64,000 nt of DNA, from assembly GCA_019316985.1 (NCBI GenBank), contig CP079215.1:4836001-4900000 (forward strand). The letters are read 5' to 3'. Both the position numbers and the translations under genes were made by a program. Shown here piece after piece: positions 10,592 to 23,018 of this stretch (the stretch's first letter is position 1; each line of letters opens with the position of its first letter). The notes under the pieces were generated by a model. That model was not told the origin of the DNA. It saw only the letters and a program-made list of their open reading frames with translations, and made no database searches. Origin of the DNA: Paraniabella defluvii (GTDB lineage: Bacteria; Bacteroidota; Bacteroidia; Chitinophagales; Chitinophagaceae).

Positions 10592-13500
10592 ATGTTTTAT
10601 AAGGTGTATGCTGATTTAAAAAAGCGAACAACTCAAAGGGCGCCTAACAGGTTCTTCCGGGTTTTCCTTCCAACACTCATGCTGCTAACAGCGGCCTCCT
10701 GTATTCAGGAGGTTCATGCGAAATATGGAGTGATCAAAAAAGTACCGGGTCAATTCCTCCTCCTATCTCCGAGACCAGACTTAAAACAGCCTTTCGGTTG
10801 CTGAATATAGTAGGGCGTGTTACCGATACTTCGGGTATCGCGTTGAGTGATGTTACGGTTTCTGTAAAAGATACCCGCACGGGTACTGCCACTAATTCTT
10901 CAGGGCAATATTCACTGTCAGGCGTGAACGAAAATGCCATTCTCGTATTTTCTTATGTGGGATATACAACCCAGGAAATACCGGTTGAAGGGCGCAGTCG
11001 GATTGATGTGGTGATGCGAACCGTAGAAGATAGTTTAAATGCGGTGATCATTAACGTAGGTTATGGCCGCCAGCGCAAAGAGTTCCTCACTTCATCGGTT
11101 AGTACCGTATCGGGCGCCGAACTGGTAAAAGCCCCGTTCCCAATATTAGTACCGCGTTAAAAGGCCAGTTAGCGGGCCTGGTAGCTATCCAGAGTTCGGG
11201 TAAACCCGGTTCTGACGGCGCATCGTTAAACATCCGGGGTACAGGTACCTATACAGGGCAAACAGCGCCGCTCATAATGGTGGATGGTATTGCCCGGGAT
11301 ACCTACGATGATATTGATCCTAACGAGGTAGAGAACATCAGCATTTTAAAGGATGCTGCCGCTACATCAGTTTTTGGTGTAAGGGGAGCAAATGGTGTTA
11401 TACTTATAACAACCAAACGTGGTTTGAACAGTACAGTCCCTTCAATCAATTTTACCGGTCAAACGGCACGTTCTTCTTTTACCAATTTACCCCGTTTTGT
11501 AAACTCTTACGAATATGCCACATTACTGAATGAACAGGCTTTGGGCGATTATTGGGTAAAACATGCAAAGGATCCGGATATCAGGACCTGGGAAGATTTT
11601 ATCAGGAAACGGATGCCAACTGGCGCACGGATGGCGCTATCAATTTTACAGACAATGATCTTCGCTATTTTCAGAATGCCCATACGCCTACTTTGACTAA
11701 TGGTGAACGCAACCCCTGGTATGACCCTTACTTTCACCCGGACACAGACTGGAAAAAAATGTTGTTCAGGGATGCTACCAGCACTTCCCAGGCTAATGTG
11801 AACATGCGGGGAGGTAGTAAATCTATGCGGTATTTTGTATCGTTAGGATACCTGAACCAGGACGGTTTGTTCCGTACTGATTATATGGCCTATGACAAAG
11901 ACATGCAGTTTAACAAGAAGCGCTATAACCTGCGTGGTAACCTCGACTTTGATGTGACAGAAGACTTTAAAATTGAGCTAAACCTGGGTACGCAGTTCGT
12001 AACGATCGGCGGCATGGATAATGATGCTTATATCTGGGAGAAGAGAATTTTATGGGCTTTTCCTATGAGCTCGCCGGGTTTGGTCAATGGTAAATACGTA
12101 GTACCGTTGAGCGCCAATGGTGATGACCGTTATAACCCCATGTATGCAACCGAAAATTCGAACTACTGGAACAAAACCAACAATAGCATTTTAAACTCAG
12201 CCGTAATAGCTACCTATAAGCTCGATAAAATTACAAAAGGCTTACAGGTTAAAGTGATCGGATCTTACGATAGCTATTTTGCAAGCAGAAGTTATGGCCG
12301 GTACCTGCCTTTATTATACGATATGCGTCCCAACCCCAATGGCGATCCGCTGGACCCTATTTTATCCCAACGTAACGAACTGCAGCCGCCCAGTATCAAT
12401 GCCGATTTTTTCCTGGGCAAATGGCGTAAAATGTATTTGGAAGGAACAATTAACTATAACCGCAGTTTTGGTAAACATGCCGTTTCCGGTATGTTGCTGG
12501 CAAACAGGGAAAAACGCTTTGACCCTAACCTTCAATTTCAGTTACCTGCCGGGTATCAGGGAACCACAGGTCGGTTAGGCTACAATTATAATGGCAAGTA
12601 TCTTTTTGAATACGCTGTTACTTATAACGGATCGGAAAACTTTCCCGAAGGAAAACGTTATGGCTTATTTCCATCCTACTCCGGTGCATGGGTGATCAGT
12701 AATGAAAAATTCTACCGGAAAAATGATCTCCTCAGCTTCCTCAAACTTCGGGGATCATATGGTGAAGTAGGAAATGATCGTATTGGTGGTGCACGATACC
12801 TGTATTTACCGGATACCTGGAAAAACAATACCGGCTATACTTTTGGCGATCGCAACACAGCCCGTTATATCAATGGGGTGGACGAAGCAGCCCTGGGAAA
12901 CCCAAATGTAACCTGGGAAGTATCCAGGAGGTAAATCTTGCATTAGATACCCGTTTTTTCAGGAGCAAGCTCTCCGTGACCTACGAGTATTTTATCAGGA
13001 ACCGTTCCAATATCCTTTCTTACCGGGGTACCGTTCCGGCCATTGTAGCGGCCAATCTGCCGCCATATAACCTGGGTAAAGTAAAAAGCTGGGGCATAAT
13101 TTCGAAGTACGCTACAACGAAAACATCGGCGACTTTAACTTCTTTGTAAATGCCAATGGAGCCATCCAGAGAAATAAAATTATTTACCGCGACGAGGCCG
13201 TGTTCCCAGGGTTGGAATACCAGGCTTCAACAGGCAGGCCCAATGGACAGCAGCTTTTGTTAACTGCTGATGGCTTGTATACTTCCTGGTCGCAGTTGTA
13301 CGCCATTGACGGTAATGGTAATCCTATTCTTTCCCAGCCTGTACGCGCATTAAAAGATGGTAATCCATATACAGATATCAACGGTAATCCGGTGTATGTA
13401 AAAGACCTGGGCTTTGGTGGGCGCGCGTTGCAACCCGGTGATATCCGCCTGGTGGATGTGAACGGCGACGGACTGATTAATGAAAAGGACCGCGTAAGGC

Positions 13501-14002
13501 AAGGCTATTCAACAGCGCCTGTTTACAGCTATGGCGTAACCGTTGGTTTCAGGTTTAAGGGATTTGATGTGTCAGCCCTTTTCGCCGGGATGGCGGGTGT
13601 AGCCAGGGGGCCATGAATACCTATCACTTCGATAAGCAGCAGGCGCTGTTTGAAGTAGATATGTATCGTTTCAGCCTGGATCGTTATAACAGTGGTGAAA
13701 AGATACTTTTTCCCTCGCCCAGCTATGATAAAGGCGCTTCCGGATTTGGTGCTGAGAATGCCGGTAACACTTATTTCCTGGTCAATACTTCTTATACACG
13801 GCTACAAAATATGACTATAGGATACACGCTTACAAAAGCTTTCATGACGCGTTTAGGTGTAAAATCGGCTCGTATTTATGTAAACGGCGACAATCTGTAT
13901 ACCTGGTCAAAATCAAAGATCTGGGGCGACCCGGAGAATCTGGGAAACCAGGGATACCCGCTGTACAAAACCTATAATATGGGTATCAACCTGAATTTCT
14001 AA
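10592..14002 (+). CDS. SusC-like TonB-dependent outer-membrane transporter 1 (frameshifted)
   Basis: Restored length is about 1138 residues. It has a long N-terminal region with a hydrophobic leader, then a carboxypeptidase-regulatory-like domain (NIVGRVTDTSGIALSDVTVS), a TonB-box-like NVGYGRQRKEFLTSSVSTVS, and the SusC plug ending VENISILKDAAATSVFGVRG. A large beta-barrel ends YKTYNMGINLNF. Six frame breaks are seen near 10720-10795, 11136, 11598, 12924, 13092 and 13608; most are one-base losses in G, C or T runs. SusC proteins import oligosaccharides across the outer membrane with a SusD lid. The cognate SusD follows after a short gap. No -7 promoter was found in the 150 bp upstream. Confidence 0.92.
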
Positions 14003-14156
14003 AAAGGTAGAAAATCCTTTCAAAAAAAAGCGATTGTCTGACATTAAAACTTAGCAAATGAAACGAAATATATATAATCCGCACAACGATTTTATAAAGG
14101 AGGACCGCCCGGGCGTTGCCTCCGGTTCAAATGAGTACGCGATAAAAATAAAAACG

Positions 14157-15991
14157 ATGCACTGGTTGCTGCCGGCGGTCATTATAATCAGTGCCTGCTT
14201 GCTTTCTATGAGCTGCAACAAGGATTTTCTGGAAAAACCTAACGGGGCACTTTTACAGTAGATACGGTATTCAGCACACAAATTAATGCGGACATGGCAG
14301 TTGCCCGTATGTATAACCTTTGTATTCCTTCCTGGTTTCCCCGCGATAATGGTAATGAAATGCCACGCCCGGATATGCTGACCGATGCGGTATACTATAT
14401 TTATCCAACCTACAGCTGGGTAGGTTTAACCAATAATGCCGCGGCTTATACTACCGGGAATCAAACAGCCGATGGAAATGTAGACCGGGGCGGGTTTGGA
14501 GGCCACTATTCCGGAATTCGCCAGGCCAATATTATCTTAAAAAAGATCGACGAAGTAAAAGATGCTTCCCAGCTATGGAAAGACCAGGTAAAGGGGCAGG
14601 CTTTATTTTGCCGCGCCTTCCAGCACTTTGAATTGTTTCGCCAATATGGTGGCATCCCCATCGTTGTGGAACCATTGGATGGCACCAAGCAGCTGGATGT
14701 GCGTCGTAGTGCCGTTAAAACAGTAACGGATAGCATCGTTAGCTGGTGCGATCAGGCCGCACGTTTATTACCTGCTACCTGGGGACCTGCTGATTTTGGC
14801 CGCGTGACCAGTGTTGCTGCCAAAGCGTTGAAGGCCCGTATGTTGTTGTATGTGGCCAGCCCTTTGTACAATACGCCTTCTAATATGGCGGCCGAAATTG
14901 CTGAAGCCCGCTACGGTGATGCGCGTGACTCTGTGCTGGCTTATCCTAATTATGATAAGGAGCGCTGGAAGCTTGCGGCTGATGCAGCCAGGGATGTTAT
15001 TGACGCAGCTATCGCCGCCGGCGGGGCATTATATCAAACCGGTAAGGCTGAAACCACGCCAAGGACTGATAATTTTGAAGGCCTGGGTGATTATGAAGCA
15101 GTGTTTAATGTATATGCAAATAGTGAGTTGATCCTGGTAAATACCGCCCACATGTGGGTTGCAAATAATGGTTGGTTGTTTGGCAAATACCTGATGTCTA
15201 AGGTAAGGATGGGCAGCTGGGCAGTAAAGAATAATGTACCCATCGAATTTGCCCAATTGTATGAAAAAAGAGATGGCAGTAAATGGACGGTACCGCTAAC
15301 GGCAACCGGTAATGATTTCACCACCTGGATCCAGGAACAGAATTTAGATCCCCGGTTTTATCAAACATTTGCTTATGACGGTATGTGGTACAACAGCCAG
15401 ATCGGCACCATCCCATACTATATTGGCGACGGAGGGAAATCACCCACAACAGATTATGGCCGTAGCGACGCAGGGGAGGATGGCTATGCGCTGGAAACCT
15501 ATAAATATGTAGCACGTATCAACAACAGGGACGACCGCAACTTTGCCTGGACCATTTTCCGCCTGGCAGAGTTTTACCTGAATTATGCTGAAGCTATGAA
15601 TGAGTATGCAGGGCCTGCAGGATTACCTACTACCTACCTGAACATGATCCGTAAAAGAGCCGGTATGCCCGACAAAACTCCGGGATCTGTGGAAGCTTTC
15701 AGAGAGGCCGTGCAGAACGAGCGATCTGTTGAATTGTCTTACGAAGGGCACCGGCTGAATGATTTACAACGTTGGTTAAAAGCCTATTCTACGCTTAATG
15801 TTGCCTTGCACGGTTTTCAAACCAGGGCCAACAATAGCTCGGGTACCCTTCAACGCAACTGGAAGATCGTGTCATTTATGAACAGGGTTTGGCCTAAAAA
15901 GTACTACTACCTGCCTTTTCCCAATGCACAGGTTAGTAATAATTATTTAGGAGACGGCGCCTCCTGGTTAGGACAAAATCCCGGCTGGTAA
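14157..15991 (+). CDS. SusD-like surface glycan-binding lipoprotein 1 (frameshifted)
   Basis: Restored length is about 611 residues. I chose the ATG at 14157, which puts a hydrophobic signal directly before the lipobox LLSMSC; an in-frame ATG at 14058 would add 33 polar residues. SusD landmarks: QVKGQALFCRAFQHFELFRQ, YGGIPIVVEP, FRLAEFYLNYAEAMNEYAG, VQNERSVELSYEGHRLNDLQ and the C-terminal LGQNPGW. The only break is GGGG at 14244-14247, where five Gs give EKPNGGTFTVDTVF. SusD binds glycan at the cell surface as the lid of the SusC transporter just upstream. Confidence 0.92.
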
Positions 15992-16027
15992 TCAGTAAAT
16001 ATTCTCACAATTCTAATTTAATATCAA

Positions 16028-18887
16028 ATGATACAAAAATATAAACCGCTGCTTGCTTTATTGGGTTGGCTATGTAGTGCAGGTGTTGTCAAAGCGCAAA
16101 CAGTGACTGCAGATGGCACCAACCAGGAGCAGTTGAAGGATAGTACGGAGCTGAACCGCCTGGTAGACCTGGGTTTACGAAAAGAAAAAAACTGGCGGAA
16201 TACGACGGCTACTTTTACGCTTTCTGGCAAAGAGCTCGAAAAGATGTTCTCAGGCAACTTATTAAATACATTGCAGGGACGTATACCCGGGTTAACTGTA
16301 AATACGGGTTCCGGTGAGCCGGGATATGATAATCCTAACCTGTTCATGCGTGGAAGAACTACATGGAACAATGGGGCCGCTCAGCAACTCATTTTACTGG
16401 ATGGGTTCCAGGTAGACCTGAGCGCACTGAGCGCTTTTTCTCCTTACGAAATTGAATCGATTACACTTTTGAAAGATGCAGCGGCCACCGCCCTTTATGG
16501 CTTACAGGGCGCTTCGGGTGTTATTAGTGTGGCAACTAAAAAGGGGAGGGTGTCTTCTAAAAATGAGTTAACGATTAACGCCCGGTATGGTATTCAGGCA
16601 CCGGTGAAGCTCCCTGAAGTAATGAATGCTTACGACTACACCAGGTTATACAACCAGGCATTGGCGAATGACGGACTACCACAGAAGTATCCTGATCCCG
16701 GCTTGTATCAATCTGCCAGCGATCCGTTCCATCCCAATGTGAACTGGTACGATGAGCTGCTGAAGAAAAACTCAGCTATTCAGAATTATAACCTTTCTTT
16801 CAGAGGTGGTAACAGAACAGCGCGTTACTATGTGTTGATGGATTATATGAACTATGATGGTTTATATAAAAATGCTACTGCTATCAGCAAAGATTTTGGA
16901 ACCAATGCGAAATACAGTAAGATCAATCTACGGGCGAATGTTGAATTGGATCTCACAAAGAGTCTTTATGTTGCGGCTAACGTATCGGGCATTATCGAAG
17001 ATCGTAATACGCCTTCGGGCTTTACCGCTTCGCAGGTATTTGATAACCTGATGCGTATTCCTGCCGCTTCATTCCCGGTAAAGAATCCTAACGGAACCTG
17101 GGGTAATAGCGCGGTGTATAATTTTAATCCTATCCAATTATTGCAGCAAAATGGTATATACAGCGCGCACACCCGTACCATTCAAACCAATTTTAAAGTA
17201 CGTGAGAAACTGGATCTGATCACCCCGGGGCTGGCCGCAATTGGTGGTGTTTCCTTCAATAACCAGTATACCGGTACCAGGCAAACATTGTATTCGGTGA
17301 TGTCTTTCGAGTTGCTGAAAGATAACAATGATCAGCCCGTTTTAGATGGTCAAGGCAATCCTACCTATCGTACTATTGGGACCAACACACCCCAAACCAC
17401 CAACGAAAGCGGGAACGGGCATTGGAACCGGAATACATTCCAGGCCGGATTAGATTATAACCGCGGCTTCGGCAAGCATACCTTTAGTGGAATGGTTCTG
17501 GGAAGGAGAGTGAACTATACGCGTATCGGACAAACCTACGCTGTAAGGGTACAGGGTATGGCAGGCAACTTCACCTACGATTACGATAAAAATATATAGT
17601 TGACTTTAGCTCATCTTATATGGGATCAGCTGATTTTGCCCCGGGAAATAAATATGGTTTCTTTCCTGCATTAAGCGCCGGCTGGATACTATCTAATGAA
17701 GATTTCCTTAAGAATAACGAAGTGGTCAGCTTTTTAAAGTTGAGAGCTTCCTATGGCAGTGCTGGAAATATCAACGATACCTACCGCTTCCTGTACCAGG
17801 AGCGTGCCGGCGGGGCACCCGGCTGGATCACAGGAACCAGCAACACCAGCCGGGGCGGTATGGCTATTGGTGCTTTTGCCAATCCGGATGCCACATGGGA
17901 ATTAAAGAAAACCTTAAACGTAGGAGTAGAGGCAACATTGTGGAATAAATTATCTGCAACGATCGATGTATTTAATGAAACACGCAGTGGCATCTATGAA
18001 ATTCCGTATGCCAATGTTGCCGCTTATACAGGATTTAACCTGCCTTATTTAAATACCGGTAAAGTAAATAATAAGGGATTTGAAGCGGTGCTTACTTATA
18101 ATAACCGGTCGAACGAGTTTAAGTACTTTATTACCGGTACAGCAACTTTTGCAAGGAACAAAATCATAGAGAAATCAGAAACCGCCCAACCTTCCAGCCG
18201 TCTTTATGAAAGAGGATTCGCTATTGGCCAGGTGAAGGGTTTAGTATTCGAGGGCTTTTACCAGGTATCCGATTTTGACGCAAACGGTATTCTTAAACAA
18301 GGTATTACCACTTCATCTTATGCACAGGTAAAACCCGGCGATCTTAAATTTAAAGACCTGGATGGAAACAGGGTGGTCAATGAATATGACCGCGCGCCCT
18401 GGGGATATAATAATGTACCGGAAATTACACTGGGATTTAATGCGGGCTTCAACTACAAAGGGTTTGATTTCAGCACTTTTGTACAGGAGTAATGAATCGT
18501 ACTATCAGCATGCTGGGCGCTGCTTATAATTATACGCATCCATTTGTAAACAATAACAATATTACTGCATTCTCCAATAATGCCTGGACTCCCGAAACGG
18601 CTGCTACAGCCACTTCGCCCAGGCTATCCACTCTGGCCAATCTAAACAATAATGTGGGTGCAGACTTCTGGTTCCGAAATGGCAATTTCTTCAAGCTGCG
18701 CAGTATTGAACTGGGATATACCATTCCGCAGTCGGGCGTATTGAAAAAAATAGGCGCCATACGTGTTTTTGCTAACGGAACCAATTTGTTTGTGTCTAAT
18801 AAGATCAACGGATTGGAACCAGAAAACCTGTCTATGGGCTATCCCTTAACCCGGGTGGTAGATTTCGGATTTAATGTAAAATTTTAG
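16028..18887 (+). CDS. SusC-like TonB-dependent transporter 2, lacking the N-terminal regulatory-like domain (frameshifted)
   Basis: Restored length is about 953 residues, shorter than its neighbours. The signal peptide ends GVVKAQ. After only about 30 residues comes the TonB-box/plug entry LVDLGLRKEKNWRNTTAT and the plug motif IESITLLKDAAATALYGLQG. The usual carboxypeptidase-regulatory-like beta domain seen in transporters 1, 3 and 4 is absent. The barrel ends TRVVDFGFNVKF. Two one-base losses (A run near 17590, G run near 18486) break the frame; repaired junctions read YDKKYIVDFSSSYMGS and FVQGVMNRTISM. It sits in tandem behind the first SusC/D pair and precedes its own SusD. Confidence 0.9.
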
Positions 18888-18908
18888 AACAACGTTGAAT
18901 TATCAGCT

Positions 18909-20599
18909 ATGAAAAGAAATAAATTAATCGTTCAGCTTTTAGCCTGCATACTGTTGCTTTCCTCTTGCGAGAAAGATTTCATGACGGTGAACAGGGTGGA
19001 TGCCTTTATTCCCTCGGATCAGTTTTATACGAATTATAACTACGCGCAACAGGCCGTATGGAACGTATACAGCTATCTTCCCAACGGTTTAGCTTCGCTC
19101 AGTTATGAAGCCATTACCGACAATGCCGAAGCCACTAACGTTACAGACATGTCGAATGTATTCAACCAGGGCGTATGGAATCAATATGTTAATCCCGACG
19201 ATGTTTGGAGCAAGAACTTTAATGCCATCCGCGCAGCCAATCTCTATCTGAAGAACAAGGATAAGGCAGATATTGAGTATATCAAAAACCGCATCGTTAC
19301 CAGCGATTCCACTCCTTACTTCAACGCACGTAACAATGTGAAGTTTATGGAAGGGGAAGTGCTCTTCCTGAAAGCCTACTTTTACCTGGAGCTCATCAAG
19401 CGGTATGGCGGCGTTCCGGTGCTGAGGGAAGCCTTTGAATATAAATCGGATGATTGGAAGAATATCCCCAGGAATACACTGGATGAATGCGTGAAGTATA
19501 TTTTAGAACTTTGTGATGCAGCGTCGGCCATTATCCCGCAAAACTTAAGTAGTTATTCGTGGTACGATGTAGGCAGGGTCACTTATGGGGCTATTAAAAC
19601 TTTAAAGGCAAAGACATTGCTCTATGCTGCAAGCCCGCTATTTAAGAGCGCCGGCACCACCGCCAGTTGGGAAGATGCAGCAAAAGCGTATAATGATGTC
19701 ATTATTAAATACCTACACGCTCGACGCCAATTACAACAATGTCTTTGGCGCTAACGCACTCACCTCGAAAGAAATGATTTTCTTCAGGCAGTATGGTAAT
19801 AATAACTCGGTAGAGTATGCCAACTTTCCCATCAGCTTCCAGGGCGCTAATGGAAACAGCGTGACACCCACACAAAACCTGGTCGATCAGTTTGAGGTAT
19901 TGATTAAAGATGGCTCGGGTGCTGTAACGGGTTCAAGGCCTTTCAGCTGGCAAAACCCTTCGGATGCAGCTAATCCCTATGCCAACAGGGACCCGCGCTT
20001 GAATAATACTGTTATCCTTAATAATACCACTTTCTCCGGTGCTGTTATTGAAACCTTCGAGGGCGGAGCCGCCGGTTTTCCCAAATTAAATGCTACAAAA
20101 ACTGGGTACTACCTGAAAAAATGGGTGAATCCTTCCATTAACCTCGTAACCAACACCAGCGCGGTGCATACCTGGGCTTATTTTCGCTATGGCCAGCTAT
20201 TGCTCGATTATGCTGAAGCAGCTTTTAATGCTTATGGAGCCGACGGAAAACCTTCAGGCGCTTCGTTAACCGCCCTGCAGGCTATTAACCTGGTACGTGC
20301 AAGATCAACCATGCCGGCACTTACTTCCGGCCAATTAAACCAGGCCAGCATTGAACACGAGCGGAATGTGGAGATGGCTTATGAAGATCAACGCCTCTGG
20401 GATGTAAGACGCTGGAAAAAAAGGAAGCACTTACTTCAGTCAGCCAGTCAATCGCATTAAAATCACTAGATCAGGTACTACGTTCACTTACCAGGTGAAC
20501 AAACTGGAAGATCGCAAATTTGATCCTAAAATGGACTGGTATCCTATTCCCCAGGACGAAATTGTAAAAACAGGCTGGACACAAAACCAGGGATGGTAA
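18909..20599 (+). CDS. SusD-like surface glycan-binding lipoprotein 2 (frameshifted)
   Basis: Restored length is about 562 residues. The lipoprotein signal ends LLLSSCEKDF. SusD motifs: FMEGEVLFLKAYFYLELIKR, YGGVPVLREAFEY, FRYGQLLLDYAEAAFNAYG, EHERNVEMAYEDQRLWDVRR and the C-terminal WTQNQGW. Two breaks, unusually, both look like one-base gains: the A run near 19708 (junction VIINTYTLDANYNNV) and A7 at 20416-20422 (junction RRWKKGSTYFSQPVNRI). It is the partner of SusC 2. Confidence 0.9.
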
Positions 20600-20624
20600 G
20601 CATTAAATTTTAAAAGATACTATT

Positions 20625-21656
20625 ATGAACAATAAGCTTTCATCAGCATTTTTAAGAATAACATTCGCCATAATGGTTCTGTTTACAGGTTGTAAGCAGG
20701 ATGCAATAATTGGTGATCGTGTAACCGAAACAGGGAAAGTTTTTTTGCGCAGGCAGATAGTTCGGGAACAAGAGGGATCAATGGAGTAAGTAACTGGGCA
20801 CAGGATACTGTAGCCAAAACAGTAACGATCGGAGCTACTATATACCGCGGTGGTTTTACAGAATTGGCCCTTTTACGGTAAAGATACAGGCTGATAATGC
20901 TGCTGTTGATAAGCTAATCAGTGCGGGTAAATTACCGGCAAACACCGTGAAGCTGGCTGCTGCAGATTATACGTTGGATGAGTTGTCAACAATTGAGTAT
21001 AAGGATGGCGTGATGAAGGGAAGTGTACAACCTAAAATTAAGATATCGAGCCTAAGCGCCAACCAGGGTAAATATATTGCCCTGGGCCTTTCAATTGCCT
21101 CTGCCGAAAAATTTGGCATCAACGAAGCCCGTAGCAGAATTGTAGTATATGCAAATGTGGATTCTTTAATGGATGCCATCATTCCGCCTAAAAACCAGGT
21201 TGTAAACGATGCCTGGCAGGTATTAAGAATTGCCAATAATGATAATGTAACCGTAACGCCTGCAGCCAACGGATCATTTGTTTTTGCAGGCGGCAGTGGC
21301 GGCCATATCGGCATCTACCAGGCAGTAGAGGTACAGGCCGGTAAAAAATATTCGTTCACGTTTAATGTAAAGGAGCTGGTGCAACCGATACATGGTTTGA
21401 AGTATACATTGGATATGGTGCACCTGTTACCGGGGTGGACTACAATGAAGGCGGTGTGCGAATGGGTTTGAATACATGGACCGGCTGTGGTAAGGTGGCG
21501 TTTGATGATCTGTTGTCCAAAGTAGGATGTGTTGGCTCCGGCCCCATTTTCACAGCACCTGCTACAGGTAAAGCATACCTGGTCATTCGCACAGGAGGTA
21601 CTAACCTGGGCACAGGCGGTATCACTGCTTCAAAATTTGTGTTTATCCGGCAATAA
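20625..21656 (+). CDS. DUF1735 (BT_3987-like) surface lipoprotein (frameshifted)
   Basis: Restored length is about 344 residues. The signal ends MVLFTGCKQD, a lipobox. The N-terminal half matches the DUF1735 pattern: an Ig-like fold with FTVKIQADNAAVDKLISAGK and KLAAADYTLDELSTIEYKDG, then IALGLSIASAE. The C-terminal half is a carbohydrate-binding-like beta-sandwich (AVEVQAGKKYSFTFNV, AYLVIRTGGTNLGTGGITAS). Breaks at T7 20740-20746, GG near 20876 and near 21419. Proteins of this type sit in the outer leaflet beside SusC/D and bind glycan. It ends the tandem SusC/D operon, 89 bp before a terminator. Confidence 0.82.
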
Positions 21657-21744
21657 ATGCCGGAACCCGGGATAAATACCTGTTTTTCCAATTTTTGGGA
21701 TTGCCCCTCATACGTTAGATAAATTTGTTTGTTCGATTTTTATC

Positions 21745-21774
21745 ATGAGCCCGGTATTTTGCCGGGCTCATTTT
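21745..21774 (+). terminator. Rho-independent terminator of the tandem SusC/D operon
   Basis: A perfect 10-bp stem, ATGAGCCCGG (21745-21754) with CCGGGCTCAT (21762-21771), has a 7-nt loop and a short T tail. Confidence 0.85.
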
Positions 21775-22254
21775 GTTAAGCAGAGGCAGGAGTGGTTTAA
21801 AACTATGTTTAAGCATATTTCTTCAACCATTAATCATAATGATATTCTGCCTGCTTCAAGATTTCTCAGCATCCTGTAAAAATCAGTAAAGAGAGTGCCG
21901 GCCATTTATAAACATGACGTTATCCGGGGCCTGAGGCGATCCGAAACAGTACACAACACGGCATCGGCAAAAACCATTAACTATTCACAGAAAAGAGTGA
22001 TCACTGCATTTGAAAATCCGGTCGCTTAGCATTGGATGGCGATCATAGAGAAAAGGGGAGTGGATAAGAATACCCTCTCCGTTGTTTTACATGAGAAAAA
22101 AGTTAAGTAGCAGGCAAGCTGCCATAATAATATGTCGCCCTAGCAGGAATTACCTTCAGCAAGAAATTATATAATCGTAAAGGTACGATTTTTTCGTAAA
22201 ATTCTTTTATCTTTCTTACGGTTATTTTAATCCGGGTATTGGTTGCTAAAAATA
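21775..22254 (+). other. Intergenic stretch with a doubtful short coding remnant
   Basis: No confident gene. On the plus strand from an ATG at 21805 to a TAG at 22108-22110 one can read VKRVPAIYKHDVIRGLRRSE and TINYSQKRVITAFENPVA, then, after a frame step, MAIIEKRGVDKNTLSVVLHE. An in-frame TAA near 21880 and the frame step mean at least two repairs. The peptide matches nothing I recognise. I regard it as a possible remnant of about 95 codons, with nothing else visible. Confidence 0.25.
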
Positions 22255-22287
22255 TTAGTTTTCCTGCTAAATAATTTATTAATTTTG
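22255..22287 (+). promoter_or_regulatory. Bacteroidota-type promoter for the AlkB-like gene
   Basis: A -7 element TAATTTTG (22280-22287), matching TAnnTTTG, has TTAG (22255-22258) 21 bp upstream as a weak -33 box. The AlkB-like ATG lies 80 bp downstream. Assignment is by consensus only. Confidence 0.45.
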
Positions 22288-22367
22288 TTGCGTTGAAAAG
22301 TTGAACACCTGTTATCCGGAAAACCTGGTTCAAGTGTGCGTGCTTTAATTCGAAAAAAATGTAAAAA

Positions 22368-22963
22368 ATGCAACAAAAATTATTTGACGATGTATCTCAG
22401 CTACAGTTACCCTTAGATTTACTTTCTTATACGCGTGCATTTATTAACAGTGAAGAGGCTAATGAATTGCTGAAATTATTGTTGCAGGAAGTTCCTGGCA
22501 GCAGCATAAGGAAATAATATATGACCGCGAAGTATTAACGCCGCGCCTGTCGGCCTGGTATGGCGATGGACGGGAAAGGGATGCGGGTAAACGGGAAGCC
22601 TTAACCTGGTTGCCCGAGCTCTATCATTTGAAGGAGCGCATAGAACGTTTTACGGGCGAACAATTTCAGGGAGTACTGCTCAATTACTACAGGGACGGGC
22701 GGGATTCTGTATCCTGGCATGCGGATAGAGATACAATCCCGGGAGTAAAAACAGCAATTGCCTCACTCAGCTTAGGACAGGAGCGGCTTTTTGATTTTCG
22801 TCATAAACAAGATCACTCAAAAAAGTACGGAATTTTACTCGAACACGGGTCCTTGCTGTTGATGAAAGCTGATCTGCAAAAGGAATGGGAGCACCGGATC
22901 GCAAAATCCGGTATTCCTATGCGATCGCGGATTAATATGACGTTTAGAAAAGTTATGAAATAA
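22368..22963 (+). CDS. AlkB-like 2-oxoglutarate/Fe(II) dioxygenase, alkylated-DNA repair (frameshifted)
   Basis: Restored length is about 198 residues, normal for a short AlkB homologue. The start is MQQKLFDDVSQ. Family landmarks: LTPRLSAWYGD, the NYYRDGRDSVSWHADRD block carrying the HxD iron ligands, IASLSLGQERLFDFRHK, the second His ligand in KEWEHRIAKS, and the 2-oxoglutarate Arg pair in RSRINMTFR. One break near 22495 is repaired by one T (junction VPWQQHKEIIYDREV). The enzyme oxidatively removes methyl groups from DNA or RNA bases in the cytoplasm. It precedes the GHKL ATPase by about 55 bp; whether they are co-transcribed is open. Confidence 0.88.
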
Positions 22964-23018
22964 TAAAGTGCCTTACGAGGAAATTAAATCACCGGTTCTG
23001 CCTTATTAAAGTTTTTCT

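Noticed and set aside
22103..22333. A 76-residue minus-strand frame upstream of the AlkB-like gene
   Set aside because: It covers the predicted promoter and AT-rich leader and has no family resemblance.
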